DNA of 64,000 nucleotides, from NCBI RefSeq assembly GCF_001509555.1, contig NZ_LMAS01000005.1:9507-73506 (forward strand). Direction: 5' to 3'. The first letter of the stretch is position 1. Each line of letters opens with the position of its first letter. This DNA comes from Bacillus sp. FJAT-29937. Lineage in GTDB: Bacteria; Bacillota; Bacilli; Bacillales; Cytobacillaceae. Below are positions 27,611 to 38,001 of the stretch, one piece after another. The position numbers and the translations under genes were made by a program. The notes beneath the pieces are model-generated. The model worked only from the letters and a program-made list of their open reading frames with translations, ran no database searches and was not told where the DNA came from.

Positions 27611-30328
27611 ATGACTATAGATGAACAATTAATAGGAAAAAGTTATTACAAGACATTAGTGGAAGGGAAAGAGAATGTACATCCCATCAAGGCTTTAGGA
27701 GAATTGTATATGGAGGAGCAAAGGAATGCCATATCGGAGCTTTCCTTTATTCGCTTTGCTCAAGGAGAGATTTACTTCCAGAATTGTGATTACGAGGCAG
27801 CGATTTTTAAATGGGAAAATATTAATAATGAGCTTGAGCCGTGGGCAAAGAAGAATATGGCGGATGCTTATTTTAAACTGGAAATTCTCGCTACAGCAGA
27901 GGATTTGTACCGGTCCATTCAAACAGACTCTGACGTCTTGAAAATAGAAGTGCTATTACAGTTGTTTTCCACCTATGTGGCACGCGGAAAGCTTGATTTT
28001 GCCGTTGAGGTGATCAATGAGGCTGTTACTTTTAACCCAGACTACCGGGATGTAACGAGCATCGCTAAAGCGTTTTTTGAAAAGCATCAGGATTGGAAAA
28101 ATGCGATTGAGCTTGCTGTTAATGAGTCCATCAGGACAGGAGATCTTGTTTGGTTCGACATTCTGCAGTCCTATGTCGAAGAGGGCAAGATCAAGAAGAC
28201 AGAACCAAATTATTTCAATGAAGCATTAGTCATATTATTTAAGGCGGATTTGGCAAAGTTTGAAAGACTGGCTGTTACCTTATGGAATCATTATCGAAAT
28301 GGAGATTTATATTTTACTTGGATTAAAGAATTAAATCACATCCTTCTCCATATGGAAGGGGGAAGCTCCCATTCATGGAAAGAGCTTTCGGCCGTTTATC
28401 ATGATACATATTTCGAATTAATCAACGGGAAGCATTTAATAAGAGAAATCTCACATTTAATTCCGAATCATTTAAGCAACTGGGTGAAACTGGCTGATTC
28501 CACTTATTCATCCATTGCTGCGGCTTCTGCCCTAGCATGGAGTGAAATCTTCCCTTCGAGCATCGAGCATTCAGCGATTAATGCAGCGGAGAAAAAGATC
28601 AGTCAGGAAATGCGTGATCGAAATGGCTTAACAGATGGATTCGAGTTATTCAAGTCCGTCGTTTCTTGGGCAAGGAAGAATGGGATTGAGATTGGACACC
28701 GATTTGAATGGATGGTGAAGGAGCTTCTTGACCTCAAGGCTCCTAATCTATTAATTGCCGGAGCTGCTGGCAATGAGAAATCGGGATTTATCAATCAACT
28801 GCTTGGCGAAACGATCATAGATGACTCGATTTCAACAACTGTGATGTTCAAGGATAATGAGGCCGCTATCATCCAGGAGATTGGCGATGAAGGAGAAAGA
28901 GAAATTTCTCATCTATTCGATGTGAGCGAGGACTCACAAACTGTGATCCTGTATAAAAAACCTTTACCGTTTCTCCGTGAGAAGCAGCTTGCCTTTATTG
29001 ATACACCTGGCATAACGGGTTTGAACCGATTCAGAAATGAAGTATTCCAATATTTGCAGCTCGCGGATAGTCTGCTATTCGTCCTCCATGCCAATCATGC
29101 TTTCGCAGAGGAAGAGCTTGAAATGGTTGTGAAAATTCGCGAGCAGGCACCTGACCTTTCGATTCATTTCTTGATAAATGGGGCAAATTCTCATGAAATG
29201 GAGCAGGAAGTGATAGACCGTGCCACATCGAAAGTGAATACTTATTTTTCAAAAGCAAAAGTATTTGCTTATTCGGGCCGAAATGAACAGCTTGAACCAT
29301 TAACTCAATTCTTGAAATCTATCACGAATCACGACAATCTAGAAGAAAAAAGAACGTCTAAAGTTCAGCATTATATTCGCAAAACGATTAAGTTCTTATT
29401 GGAAAGACGAGTGGAAATGGAGAATGGTTTCATTGAGTCAATTAAATGGAATGATGAAATGGTAACCAAATTAACAGGCGCCACAAATCAATTACGTGAT
29501 TTGGAGGAAGAAAAAGCCCGAGTCATGAAGAGGTCCTTTACAAAGATCAAAGACGACCTAAAGGTTCAGCTAATGGAGGATATTCCTAAGCTGCTTAAAG
29601 GAAGTTCAGAATTGATACATGAGGACAGCGATTTTGGGAAGATCCATGTTCAGCTGAATAATGAAATGAATAATCGTATTCGTCATCATTTAGATGAAAT
29701 GATTATGCCAAGCTTTCATAAGGTGATTCATCAGTGGATTAACGAGGCAAGTGATGAATTCGATCAGGCTCAAGAATTCCTGAATGAAATGGGTGCGGGC
29801 TTTAATGATCTTTATGAGGAAGAGAAATTAAGTCTTGCGTGTGATTTTAAAGTGCTGGATGATTGGCGAAGAGATGCGGATCGGATGACGAGAGGAAATG
29901 TGCATCTAGAAAATATGAATATATTAAACCGCTTCACACCATCCCAGTTTATTTTAAAGAGTGCGGGCAAATTGCTGGGAGCCATTCAGCAAAATAAATC
30001 CATGCTCTATAACAAATATAAGCAATTTATTGAAAATGAAGATTACAGCGAAGTGGCTGCAGCAGTTGCAGAACAATTCTTCCAGCCATTTGAACTTTTT
30101 GAAAAATCGATAGATAGAGATGTCAGCATGTTGTTTAGTCCGCCGTTAGCTGAACTGCAGGAAGCGGTGAAGGAATCAGGAAGTCAAATAGAATTCAATA
30201 AAGAGTCTTTGAGGGAGATTAGGGAAAATCCTGAACTTTACCGTGATCCGATTACCTTATTCCATCTTAAGCTTATTCAGCTTGAATGGATGACAGATGT
30301 CCGAGAAGAAACTTATCAAATCCAGTAA
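27611..30328 (+). CDS. TPR plus dynamin-like GTPase with degenerate nucleotide site
   Basis: A 905-aa soluble protein. Residues 30-240 carry TPR-like helical pairs (RFAQGEIYFQNCDYEAAI, MADAYFKLEILATAEDLY, FSTYVARGKLDFAVEV). A dynamin/Era-type G domain starts near 375: P-loop GAAGNEKS (383-390) has Glu where GK[ST] needs Gly, the switch has ISTTV, G3 is DTPGI (about 464), and the G4 N/TKxD is replaced by INGAN. A long helical region with EEEK-rich segments follows. ATG 27611 lies 7 nt after GGGGG; ATG 27608 is possible. It lies upstream of the RsbK-like kinase but is separated from it by a strong hairpin. Function unknown. Confidence 0.7.
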   Translation: MTIDEQLIGKSYYKTLVEGKENVHPIKALGELYMEEQRNAISELSFIRFAQGEIYFQNCDYEAAIFKWENINNELEPWAKKNMADAYFKLEILATAEDLYRSIQTDSDVLKIEVLLQLFSTYVARGKLDFAVEVINEAVTFNPDYRDVTSIAKAFFEKHQDWKNAIELAVNESIRTGDLVWFDILQSYVEEGKIKKTEPNYFNEALVILFKADLAKFERLAVTLWNHYRNGDLYFTWIKELNHILLHMEGGSSHSWKELSAVYHDTYFELINGKHLIREISHLIPNHLSNWVKLADSTYSSIAAASALAWSEIFPSSIEHSAINAAEKKISQEMRDRNGLTDGFELFKSVVSWARKNGIEIGHRFEWMVKELLDLKAPNLLIAGAAGNEKSGFINQLLGETIIDDSISTTVMFKDNEAAIIQEIGDEGEREISHLFDVSEDSQTVILYKKPLPFLREKQLAFIDTPGITGLNRFRNEVFQYLQLADSLLFVLHANHAFAEEELEMVVKIREQAPDLSIHFLINGANSHEMEQEVIDRATSKVNTYFSKAKVFAYSGRNEQLEPLTQFLKSITNHDNLEEKRTSKVQHYIRKTIKFLLERRVEMENGFIESIKWNDEMVTKLTGATNQLRDLEEEKARVMKRSFTKIKDDLKVQLMEDIPKLLKGSSELIHEDSDFGKIHVQLNNEMNNRIRHHLDEMIMPSFHKVIHQWINEASDEFDQAQEFLNEMGAGFNDLYEEEKLSLACDFKVLDDWRRDADRMTRGNVHLENMNILNRFTPSQFILKSAGKLLGAIQQNKSMLYNKYKQFIENEDYSEVAAAVAEQFFQPFELFEKSIDRDVSMLFSPPLAELQEAVKESGSQIEFNKESLREIRENPELYRDPITLFHLKLIQLEWMTDVREETYQIQ

Positions 30329-30340
30329 AAGTCCATAATA

Positions 30341-30375
30341 GTCCGTTCGGCTAGCCTAGCAATTTAGCCGAACGG
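30341..30375. terminator. Strong hairpin between the GTPase and kinase genes
   Basis: A stem of about 13 bp (GTCCGTTCGGCTA with its partner, 30341-30353/30364-30376) without a long T-run. It is probably a terminator-like boundary or attenuator. Confidence 0.55.
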
Positions 30376-30461
30376 CCATACATACCGTTTATTAGCTGTC
30401 ATTCTGCACTCATAAATAATTAACCTCTGAAACTTATTTCACTATAAAGGAGGCATATTTA

Positions 30462-33245
30462 GTGAGTTTCAAAAGGAAGCAATATCTTAGCCTAGGCTTG
30501 ACTATATTTTTTATGCTTCTATTGATGTTTGTCATCCTTTTTATGGCAAATTTAATAAAAGCGAATATGCTGGAGATTGTGAAAGATCGATACTATAAAG
30601 TAAACCAAGCCACTGAAATCAGAAGGCTATTCGATCAAACCGACCGCCAGCTTCTGCGGATATTAATTGTAAAAGAAGAAATAAACCCGGAACTGATTGA
30701 GAAATCTCTCAAAGATAATGAAGAAGGCATTACATCAAAAATAATTAAATTAGAATCCTCCATTAATACAGCTAGAGGCATTGAAGTTCTGAAAGAAATT
30801 GAAAAATATTACAATTCATACAATCAGATGGAGCATAGTTTTATTGAAAAGTTCAAAAGTGGTAAATTTGATGAAATGCAAACCATTTATGATAGTGAAC
30901 GAATTAATCGCGACCAGCTTCTACTCGATTTAAGCGAATTTATCGAATACCAGGAATCATTAATGGATGAATCGCTGCATAGTGCGACGAAAACACATTC
31001 CCAGCTTGTCATTGTATTAATATCGGCTGTTATTCTAGCTCTATTGATGATTGTCCTTGTTACACTTTCACTCATTCGGAGCACAAGTAAAACGATGGCC
31101 ATCATATTAAAGGGGCTCAATCGTATTGATTATAAAAATCTTTCCAGGCTCCCAAGGCTAGTAATTCATACAAATGATGAATTCGGAAACATAGCGAAAT
31201 CCTTTAATTCGATGGCAGCGTCTTTAGAAACCTATCATGAAAAAGAACAAAAATATATTTCAGAAATAACGGAGCAAAATTGGATTCAAACCCATTCTGC
31301 CGACATCATTCATCTGTACAGCCATCATATTAATATTCATTCTCTTGGTGAAGATCTCATTCGCCAATTATCTCATGCAATCCATGCCAATCTTGGCGTT
31401 TTCTATGTGAAAGAAACGAATAATGGAAAGCCCATTTATCGAAAAAAATCCTCCTTTGCAGAAGACGGTCGGGATGAAGGGAGAGAGTTTTTTTATCCAG
31501 GCGAGGGGCTAGTTGGGCAATGTGCTGTTGAAAAGAAGCCTTTTATTTTAAATGATGTTCCAAGTACCTATCATCTGATCCATACCGGCCTTGGAAGTGT
31601 GGCGCCAAGAAGCATTATCATGGCACCGGTGTTGGTGAAGGATGAAGTCGTAGCGGTTGTGGAATTGGCAAGTCTAGAAGTGTTTACATCCACTCATTTA
31701 AAACTGTTAGAGGAAGTGCTGGATACGCTTGGCATCGCCATTACAAATATATTAGGCAGAATGGAAATTGCCCGTTTACTGGAGGAATCGCAGGCAAAGA
31801 CAGAGGAATTGCAAATGCAATCTGAGGAATTGCAGACTCAATCGGAAGAATTGCAGTCACAATCTGAGGAGCTCCAAACTCAAGCAGAAGAGCTCCGAAT
31901 GATTAATGAGCAATTAGAAGAACGCACAAATGATGCAGAGCTGAAATCAGAGGAACTGAGGTCTGCCAAGGAAGCACTTGAAGAAAAGGCGAGAGAGCTT
32001 ATGCTGAGTTCGAAATACAAGACAGAATTCCTGGCCAATATGTCTCATGAGCTTCGTACACCATTGAATAGTATTCTGCTGCTCTCAGAAATGCTGATTG
32101 ATGTTCCGAATCATGGCCTTAATGAAGAACAAGTTGAATTCACTAAGGTGATTCATTCAGCCGGACAGGATTTGCTAGACTTAATAAATGATATTCTCGA
32201 TCTTTCTAAAGTAGAGGTTGGGAAGCTAGAGATTCACTTTGAGGAAGTGAATATGAATGTTTTTGCGGATCGGTTGGAACGGAACTTTATTCAATTCGCG
32301 AAGAAGAAGAATCTTGAATTCACTGTTACTGATGTGGAAGGCGTACCGGAGGCCATTTTTACAGACGAACAACGCCTTCAGCAGATGATTAAAAACCTGC
32401 TTTCAAATGCCTTTAAATTTACAGATTCCGGTTCTGTTTCTGTTACGTTTGAAAAGGCGCACAGCCATGAGATTAGCAGCTTCCCTCAAGCGAACTGTTC
32501 AGATACATGGGTGAAGGTGATCGTTTCAGATACAGGAATTGGAATTCCTTTAGAGAAGCAGGAGGAGATATTCGAAGCCTTCCAGCAGGTGGATGGAGCC
32601 ACAATGAGAAAATATGGCGGAACAGGACTCGGATTATCGATAACAAAAGAGTTTGCTCAGCTTCTTGGCGGGGTATGTAAAGTACAGAGTGAAGAAGGGA
32701 AGGGCAGCAGCTTCACTTTATTTATTCCAAGCCTGCCTGAAGGTTTACCGAAAAGAGCAGAGGAAACAGTGATTTCTGAAGTTGCTTCTGCAAAGGATTC
32801 TCAATCTATTATTGAAACAGCCATTGAAAATCTTCCTGATGATGAACAGGAAGTTAGCCCGTCTTCTACAGTTTTACAAGGAAAGTCAGTTCTCGTTGTT
32901 GACGATGACCATCGGAATATTTTTGTTATCAAAAATGCTCTTGAAAAAGAAGGCATGCATGTCCTAACCGCTGAAAATGGCATGGAGTGTTTAGACACGA
33001 TGGCAAAAGAAGAAAAAGTGGATATTTTGTTAATGGACATTATGATGCCTGTTATGGATGGCTATGAAACGATGAGAAGAATCCGTGAACTTGAAGAATA
33101 TCAAGATTTGCCCATTATTGCGTTAACGGCAAAAGCGATGAATTATGACCGAAGAAGATGCATTGAATCTGGCGCTTCCGATTATATCAGCAAGCCGCTT
33201 AAACTAGATCAACTATTGTCAGTGATGCGAGTGTGGTTATCTTAG
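30462..33245 (+). CDS. RsbK-like hybrid sensor histidine kinase
   Basis: A 927-aa membrane hybrid kinase. TM1 is about 10-32, then a four-helix CHASE3-like sensor, TM2 about 183-205, HAMP to about 265 and GAF about 290-425. A coiled coil follows with repeated SEELQxQ heptads (437-480), then HisKA (phospho-His529 in MSHELRTPLNS), HATPase (NAFKFT, DTGIGIP, GTGLGLS) and a C-terminal REC with Asp859 in LLMDIMMP. This matches B. cereus RsbK, which controls sigma-B through RsbY, and the neighbouring CheR gene matches its methylase RsbM. GTG start with AAGGAGG. Sigma-B linkage is inference, since no sigB is in the window. Confidence 0.8.
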   Translation: MSFKRKQYLSLGLTIFFMLLLMFVILFMANLIKANMLEIVKDRYYKVNQATEIRRLFDQTDRQLLRILIVKEEINPELIEKSLKDNEEGITSKIIKLESSINTARGIEVLKEIEKYYNSYNQMEHSFIEKFKSGKFDEMQTIYDSERINRDQLLLDLSEFIEYQESLMDESLHSATKTHSQLVIVLISAVILALLMIVLVTLSLIRSTSKTMAIILKGLNRIDYKNLSRLPRLVIHTNDEFGNIAKSFNSMAASLETYHEKEQKYISEITEQNWIQTHSADIIHLYSHHINIHSLGEDLIRQLSHAIHANLGVFYVKETNNGKPIYRKKSSFAEDGRDEGREFFYPGEGLVGQCAVEKKPFILNDVPSTYHLIHTGLGSVAPRSIIMAPVLVKDEVVAVVELASLEVFTSTHLKLLEEVLDTLGIAITNILGRMEIARLLEESQAKTEELQMQSEELQTQSEELQSQSEELQTQAEELRMINEQLEERTNDAELKSEELRSAKEALEEKARELMLSSKYKTEFLANMSHELRTPLNSILLLSEMLIDVPNHGLNEEQVEFTKVIHSAGQDLLDLINDILDLSKVEVGKLEIHFEEVNMNVFADRLERNFIQFAKKKNLEFTVTDVEGVPEAIFTDEQRLQQMIKNLLSNAFKFTDSGSVSVTFEKAHSHEISSFPQANCSDTWVKVIVSDTGIGIPLEKQEEIFEAFQQVDGATMRKYGGTGLGLSITKEFAQLLGGVCKVQSEEGKGSSFTLFIPSLPEGLPKRAEETVISEVASAKDSQSIIETAIENLPDDEQEVSPSSTVLQGKSVLVVDDDHRNIFVIKNALEKEGMHVLTAENGMECLDTMAKEEKVDILLMDIMMPVMDGYETMRRIRELEEYQDLPIIALTAKAMNYDRRRCIESGASDYISKPLKLDQLLSVMRVWLS

Positions 33246-33271
33246 AAAGAAAATTATTGGGATGATGAAGA

Positions 33272-34105
33272 ATGTTTAAAGTGAGTAAAGAGGATGTAGA
33301 GCTTGAGTTATTGCTATTAGCGATTTTTCGTCTATCAGGCTATGATTTTCGCCAATATATGCGGTCTTCCATCATGAGACGAGTGCAATACCGCTTAAAC
33401 CAGGAACGTTTATCAAGCATTACGAGTCTGACGGAGAAAATTATCCATGAGGAAGTATATTTAGAAAAAATATTAAGCGACTTTTCGATTAATGTGACGG
33501 AGATGTTCCGGGACCCTACCTTCTTCAAAACATTTAGGAACGAGGTTACTCCATGGCTAAAGGATCTTCCTGAAATTAGAATTTGGCATGCTGGCTGTTC
33601 TACGGGGAAAGAGGTCTATTCCATGGCCATTTTGATGGAGGAGGAAGGGCTTGGGCACAAAACAAAAATCTATGCCACCGATATGAATGAGAAAGTCCTA
33701 GCCAGAGCAGAGCGAGGGATCATCCCTCTGCAGAAAATGCAGCTATATACGAGGAACTACTTGCTTGCAGGGGGGCAAAAGTCGTTTTCGGAATATTACA
33801 CGGCTGATTGTGAAGCTGCTTATTTAAACCCTGAATTGCTAAAGCATGTCGTCTTTGCCCAGCATAATTTAGTAACGGACCGGTCCTTTAATGAGTTTCA
33901 TGTCATCATATGCCGGAACGTCCTTATCTATTTCAACACTGACCTTCAGGGCCGTGTGCTCCAATTATTTAATGAAAGCCTAAGTCCGGGGGGATTCCTC
34001 GGGCTCGGCAGCAAGGAGTCGATTCGTACAGATCATAATTGCTTCGAAGACTTCAACCCAATCGAAAAGTTATTCCGAAAGAAAACATCAATTTCTAAAT
34101 ATTAG
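33272..34105 (+). CDS. CheR-type methyltransferase (RsbM-like)
   Basis: A 277-aa CheR-family SAM methyltransferase. The N-terminal helical domain (FDFRQYMRSS-like region, residues 1-85) precedes the SAM domain with AGCSTGKEVYSMAI (about 108-121), ATDMNEKVL (about 132) and the CheR signature CRNVLIYF (about 213-220). No chemoreceptor or che genes are nearby. Its 26-nt spacing from the hybrid kinase indicates an operon. In B. cereus, RsbM methylates RsbK and holds its activity down; the same pairing is likely here. The ribosome site is weak, which suggests a low dose relative to the kinase. Confidence 0.85.
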   Translation: MFKVSKEDVELELLLLAIFRLSGYDFRQYMRSSIMRRVQYRLNQERLSSITSLTEKIIHEEVYLEKILSDFSINVTEMFRDPTFFKTFRNEVTPWLKDLPEIRIWHAGCSTGKEVYSMAILMEEEGLGHKTKIYATDMNEKVLARAERGIIPLQKMQLYTRNYLLAGGQKSFSEYYTADCEAAYLNPELLKHVVFAQHNLVTDRSFNEFHVIICRNVLIYFNTDLQGRVLQLFNESLSPGGFLGLGSKESIRTDHNCFEDFNPIEKLFRKKTSISKY

Positions 34106-34106
34106 A

Positions 34107-34139
34107 ACAGCTTCTTTTGATAGAAGCTGTATTTTTTTT
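34107..34139 (+). terminator. Terminator of the kinase-cheR operon
   Basis: A 9-bp stem (34107-34115 with 34122-34130), then eight T residues. Confidence 0.88.
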
Positions 34140-34222
34140 GCGATTTTCAAGGGCCTTTTTATTGTAATGTTACTTATTTTTTGGTAAGTTATTTTTATGT
34201 AACATTAGATGATTGGCAGTAT

Positions 34223-34257
34223 AAAAAAACTTCCAGCATTAGAGAAGCGCTGGAAGT
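34223..34257 (-). terminator. Terminator of the USP-domain gene
   Basis: On the minus strand, a 9-bp stem (34257-34249 with 34237-34229), then seven T residues. Confidence 0.88.
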
Positions 34258-34270
34258 GTTCTGAATTATA

Positions 34271-34963
34271 TTATAGTAAATCATTATCTACATCAATTGG
34301 ATCAGTCATTCTAACATTTTTAAGGTCCTTGACAATGTCTTCTGTTACAACGACTTGCAGTGTTTCTTTGCCCTTCATGAGTTTGAAAACACCATTGTTG
34401 AAGTCTGTACCTTGTTCCTTAAAGAATATCCCTTCGAATTCGGCTTCTTTAGTATGAATAAAGCTTAGGCGATAAACATTCTCTTCTTTAACTAGGTATG
34501 CACGGACCCCTTTTTCGAAAAGTCCTTCTTGATCTCTAAGAGCACGGGAAACCGAAATAATGTGCAGGTCAACAAAAGGGATTTCCTTTAACAAGGAGTT
34601 AATTATGGAGCCCTTAGCTATTTGTTCCCAGCGGCTCTGGGCAGTCTGGCCTAGGATGATTTGAGTAATATGTTTTTCACGGGCAACCTCTGCAATTACT
34701 TTAGAGACAGGCCGCTTTTCATTATCTTTTAAAATAAATTCCTCAATCCGATGATGTTCAGCGATTTGCTGCCATCTAGTAATATAATCTGATTTTTCCG
34801 CATCCAGTTCATCAAAGGGCAAAGGATCAATGGTTAAAATATACAGAGGGCAATCAAGCATGCTTGCAATTTTACAGCCGCGCTGAATAAGGCGTTCACC
34901 ATTTGGCCCATAGTATACACAGACGAGGATGCTTTCGTCCATACGTCCCTTTACTTTTTTCAT
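34271..34963 (-). CDS. KdpD-type universal stress domain protein
   Basis: A 230-aa protein. Residues 1-135 form a USP domain of the type found inside KdpD, with ILVCVYYGPNGERLIQRG and ILGQTAQSRWEQIAKGSI. The C-terminal 90 residues are unassigned. The second ATG (34963) is preferred because GAGGTG lies 8 nt upstream of it and only 2 nt from the ATG at 34969. It is divergent from the mrp operon, a context that fits ion or pH stress signalling. No kinase domain is present, so it is a free-standing USP module. Confidence 0.75.
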   Translation of the reverse strand: MKKVKGRMDESILVCVYYGPNGERLIQRGCKIASMLDCPLYILTIDPLPFDELDAEKSDYITRWQQIAEHHRIEEFILKDNEKRPVSKVIAEVAREKHITQIILGQTAQSRWEQIAKGSIINSLLKEIPFVDLHIISVSRALRDQEGLFEKGVRAYLVKEENVYRLSFIHTKEAEFEGIFFKEQGTDFNNGVFKLMKGKETLQVVVTEDIVKDLKNVRMTDPIDVDNDLL

Positions 34964-35174
34964 TTTCATTTCACCTCGAGTTAGATGCGTTTAATAGAAA
35001 TTAGATTCGATTAAACTATGTTTGAATATATATCATGAAGCTGTGTTAAGTCAATCTATTTCATTATTATATAAGCCTTGCACATGATATAAGAAGCAGC
35101 TGTCAAAGACTAATAATGAATGATGAGACAAACATTAATAGAAATATAATAACTTGTTAGGAGGGGATTTGATT

Positions 35175-37580
35175 GTGTCTTTGTTACCATTCATGATCTT
35201 TCTGCCGTTTATTTTTGCTATTTTAACACCTTTTATTTATAAAATGGTTACACCGCGAATTCATACGGGCTGGTTTGTCGTTATTGTCCCGCTCACAGTA
35301 TTTCTGTATCTGTTACAGTATATTCCTGTCATTTCCAATGGAAATACAATTTCCCAATCACTTCCATGGGTGCCTTCATTAAATATTAATTTAACAACTT
35401 ATTTGGATGGCTTGGCGCTTATTTTTGGACTGTTAATTTCTGGAGTTGGGGCCCTCGTAGTCCTTTATTCCATTTATTACATGTCAAGAGAGCGTGAAGC
35501 ACTCCATAATTTTTATGTTTATATGCTTTTATTCATGGGTGCCATGCTTGGCCTCGTTTTTTCAGATAATATTTTAGTTTTGTATGTATTCTGGGAATTG
35601 ACTAGTATTTCTTCGTTTTTACTGATTGCCTATTGGTATCAACGGAAAAACTCTAGATATGGTGCCCTCAAATCCATGCTGATTACGATATTTGGCGGAC
35701 TTGCGATGTTATCGGGTCTCATTATGCTTTCCATGATGACAGATACATATAGCATTCGTGAAATATTGAGCAAGGTTCATGCTGTTACCGAGCATTCATT
35801 ATTTCCTCCAGCTATGATCTTGCTGCTTTTAGGAGCTTTTACAAAGTCAGCCCAATTTCCATTTAGCATTTGGCTGCCAGATGCAATGGAGGCGCCTACT
35901 CCAATCAGTGCCTATTTACATTCCGCAACTATGGTGAAAGCGGGTATTTATTTAGTAGCTAGATTTACGCCTGTTTTTGGCGGGAGCAGTGAATGGTTCT
36001 GGATTGTTTCAGGAGTTGGGATCATCACGTTAATTTATGGCTCCATTAACGCAGTCAATCAGAAGGATTTAAAGGCATTGCTGGCCTATTCAACGATCAG
36101 CCAATTAGGTTTGATCATGTCTCTCCTTGGGTTAGGTTCTGCTTCTATGTATTTTGGTCATGGGGATGAGTCAACCGTTTATGCTTTTGCGGTATTAGCA
36201 GCTCTGTTTCATTTAATTAATCATTCCACCTTTAAGGGCAGTCTTTTTATGGTTATTGGGATTATTGACCATGAAACAGGAACGCGTGATATTCGTAAAT
36301 TAGGCGGACTAATGAGCTTGATGCCTATTTCATTTACTCTAACGATCATCGGAAGCTTCTCGATGGCTGGACTTCCCCCGTTTAATGGCTATTTGAGTAA
36401 AGAGATGTTTTTTACAAGTGTATTAACGGCAGCGGAGAATCCTGTTTTTGGAATGAAGACATTTGGCATGATCATTCCTTGGGTTGCATGGATTGCAAGT
36501 GTGTTTACGTTTATCTATTGTATGATTCTTGTTTTTAAAACCTTTACTGGTAAACACCGTCCAGAGAAGATCGATAAAGTTGCCCATGAAGCACCAATTG
36601 GCATGTTGATTCCGCCGATTATTTTAGCCGTGCTTGTTATTGTTATTTTCTTTTTCCCTAATGTCGTTTCGAAGAACATTCTGCAGCCTGCATTAATGGC
36701 GGTCTTGCCTGGTCTTTCATTAAGTGAGATGGATGTAACGATCAAGCCGTGGCATGGATGGAATATGGAATTATATATGACAATCGGTGTGATCATCGTT
36801 GGGTCCATTATGTATAAATTTATTAAGCGCTGGATGTTTCTATATGATGTCTTGCCTAAATCCTTATCGCTGAATCATTTGTATAATCGATTGTTAGAAG
36901 GATCGGAAAGAGCTTCATTAAAGGTGACCAATCGGTATATGACAGGGTCTATCCGAGATTATTTAGTTTATATTTTTGGCTTTTTCATCCTGGTTCTTGG
37001 CAGTTCCCTTTTGTTCTCAAAAGGGTTTACCATGCAATATGCGAATAATGCAGAGGTTAGCATATATGAAGGCGTATTAATAATCGCAATGGTCATTTCA
37101 GCCTTCGCTGTCCTTCTTTCAAAATCAAGATTAACAGCCATTATTGCCCTTGGCTCACTGGGCTATCTCGTATCCTTGTTCTTTATTATTTTCCGGGCGC
37201 CTGATTTGGCGCTTACACAGATTGTTGTGGAGACGGTGACGGCAGCGTTATTCCTTCTATGCTTCTATCATTTGCCGGAATTGCGAAAGGAAGTAAGCAG
37301 AATTTCATTCAAGATGACGAATTTCATTATTTCTCTTGGGGTTGGCGTGATCGTCACTTTACTTGCAATGTCCGCAAATAATCATCGGCTATTCGCATCC
37401 ATTTCGGGTTTCTTTGAGGATTCTTACACGCTTGCAGGGGCTAAGAATATCGTTAACGCTATTCTTGTTGATTTCCGTGGATTAGATACAATGCTGGAAA
37501 TCCTTGTCTTAAGTATTGCAGGTTTAGGAGTCTATACGTTAATAAAGCTTCAATTAGCAGGGAGGGGTCCGAAAGAATGA
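35175..37580 (+). CDS. mrpA: Na+/H+ antiporter subunit A
   Basis: Largest subunit of the Mrp multisubunit Na+(Li+)/H+ antiporter, 801 aa, the same length as B. subtilis MrpA by my recall. It has about 20 helices: an NDH-5/NuoL-like core (FWELTSISSFLLIAYW, TKSAQFPFSIWLPDAMEAPTP, LLAYSTISQLGL) and a C-terminal MrpA-specific extension with FRAPDLALTQIVVETVTAALF (split across residues 674-694). GTG 35175 has AGGAGGGG 8 nt upstream. It leads a complete seven-gene operon for sodium and alkali tolerance. Confidence 0.93.
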   Translation: MSLLPFMIFLPFIFAILTPFIYKMVTPRIHTGWFVVIVPLTVFLYLLQYIPVISNGNTISQSLPWVPSLNINLTTYLDGLALIFGLLISGVGALVVLYSIYYMSREREALHNFYVYMLLFMGAMLGLVFSDNILVLYVFWELTSISSFLLIAYWYQRKNSRYGALKSMLITIFGGLAMLSGLIMLSMMTDTYSIREILSKVHAVTEHSLFPPAMILLLLGAFTKSAQFPFSIWLPDAMEAPTPISAYLHSATMVKAGIYLVARFTPVFGGSSEWFWIVSGVGIITLIYGSINAVNQKDLKALLAYSTISQLGLIMSLLGLGSASMYFGHGDESTVYAFAVLAALFHLINHSTFKGSLFMVIGIIDHETGTRDIRKLGGLMSLMPISFTLTIIGSFSMAGLPPFNGYLSKEMFFTSVLTAAENPVFGMKTFGMIIPWVAWIASVFTFIYCMILVFKTFTGKHRPEKIDKVAHEAPIGMLIPPIILAVLVIVIFFFPNVVSKNILQPALMAVLPGLSLSEMDVTIKPWHGWNMELYMTIGVIIVGSIMYKFIKRWMFLYDVLPKSLSLNHLYNRLLEGSERASLKVTNRYMTGSIRDYLVYIFGFFILVLGSSLLFSKGFTMQYANNAEVSIYEGVLIIAMVISAFAVLLSKSRLTAIIALGSLGYLVSLFFIIFRAPDLALTQIVVETVTAALFLLCFYHLPELRKEVSRISFKMTNFIISLGVGVIVTLLAMSANNHRLFASISGFFEDSYTLAGAKNIVNAILVDFRGLDTMLEILVLSIAGLGVYTLIKLQLAGRGPKE

Positions 37581-37999
37581 ACCCGAATGATGTAATTTTG
37601 CGTTCTGTGACTAAAGTGGCCATCGTGATTATTCTAACTTTTTCTATCTATCTATTCTTCGGAGGCCATCATAATCCGGGAGGGGGATTTATCGGCGGTT
37701 TGAGTGTAGCGGCAGGGCTCGTCCTTCTCTACCTTGCATTCGATATTGAAACCGTCCGAAAAAACATCCCAGTCGATTTCAAGAAAGTAGCGGGTTTGGG
37801 CGTTCTGCTTGCTGTTCTTACCGGGATGACTTCCATTTTTGCCGGGAAACCGTTTTTAAACCAAACATTTGGTTACTTTAATCTTCCTGTTTTCGGAAAA
37901 ACAGAGCTGGCTACTGCTGTGCTATTTGATGTGGGTGTTGCCTTAGCCGTTATTGGCACAGCTGTCACGATTATTCTGAGTATAAGTGAGGATGGGTAA
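37577..37999 (+). CDS. mrpB: Na+/H+ antiporter subunit B
   Basis: 140-aa Mrp subunit with four helices and the conserved GGHHNPGGGFIGGL segment (about residues 29-42). Its ATG overlaps the mrpA stop by 4 nt, so translation is coupled. It is required for a stable Mrp complex. Confidence 0.93.
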   Translation: MNPNDVILRSVTKVAIVIILTFSIYLFFGGHHNPGGGFIGGLSVAAGLVLLYLAFDIETVRKNIPVDFKKVAGLGVLLAVLTGMTSIFAGKPFLNQTFGYFNLPVFGKTELATAVLFDVGVALAVIGTAVTIILSISEDG

Positions 38000-38001
38000 A
38001 G

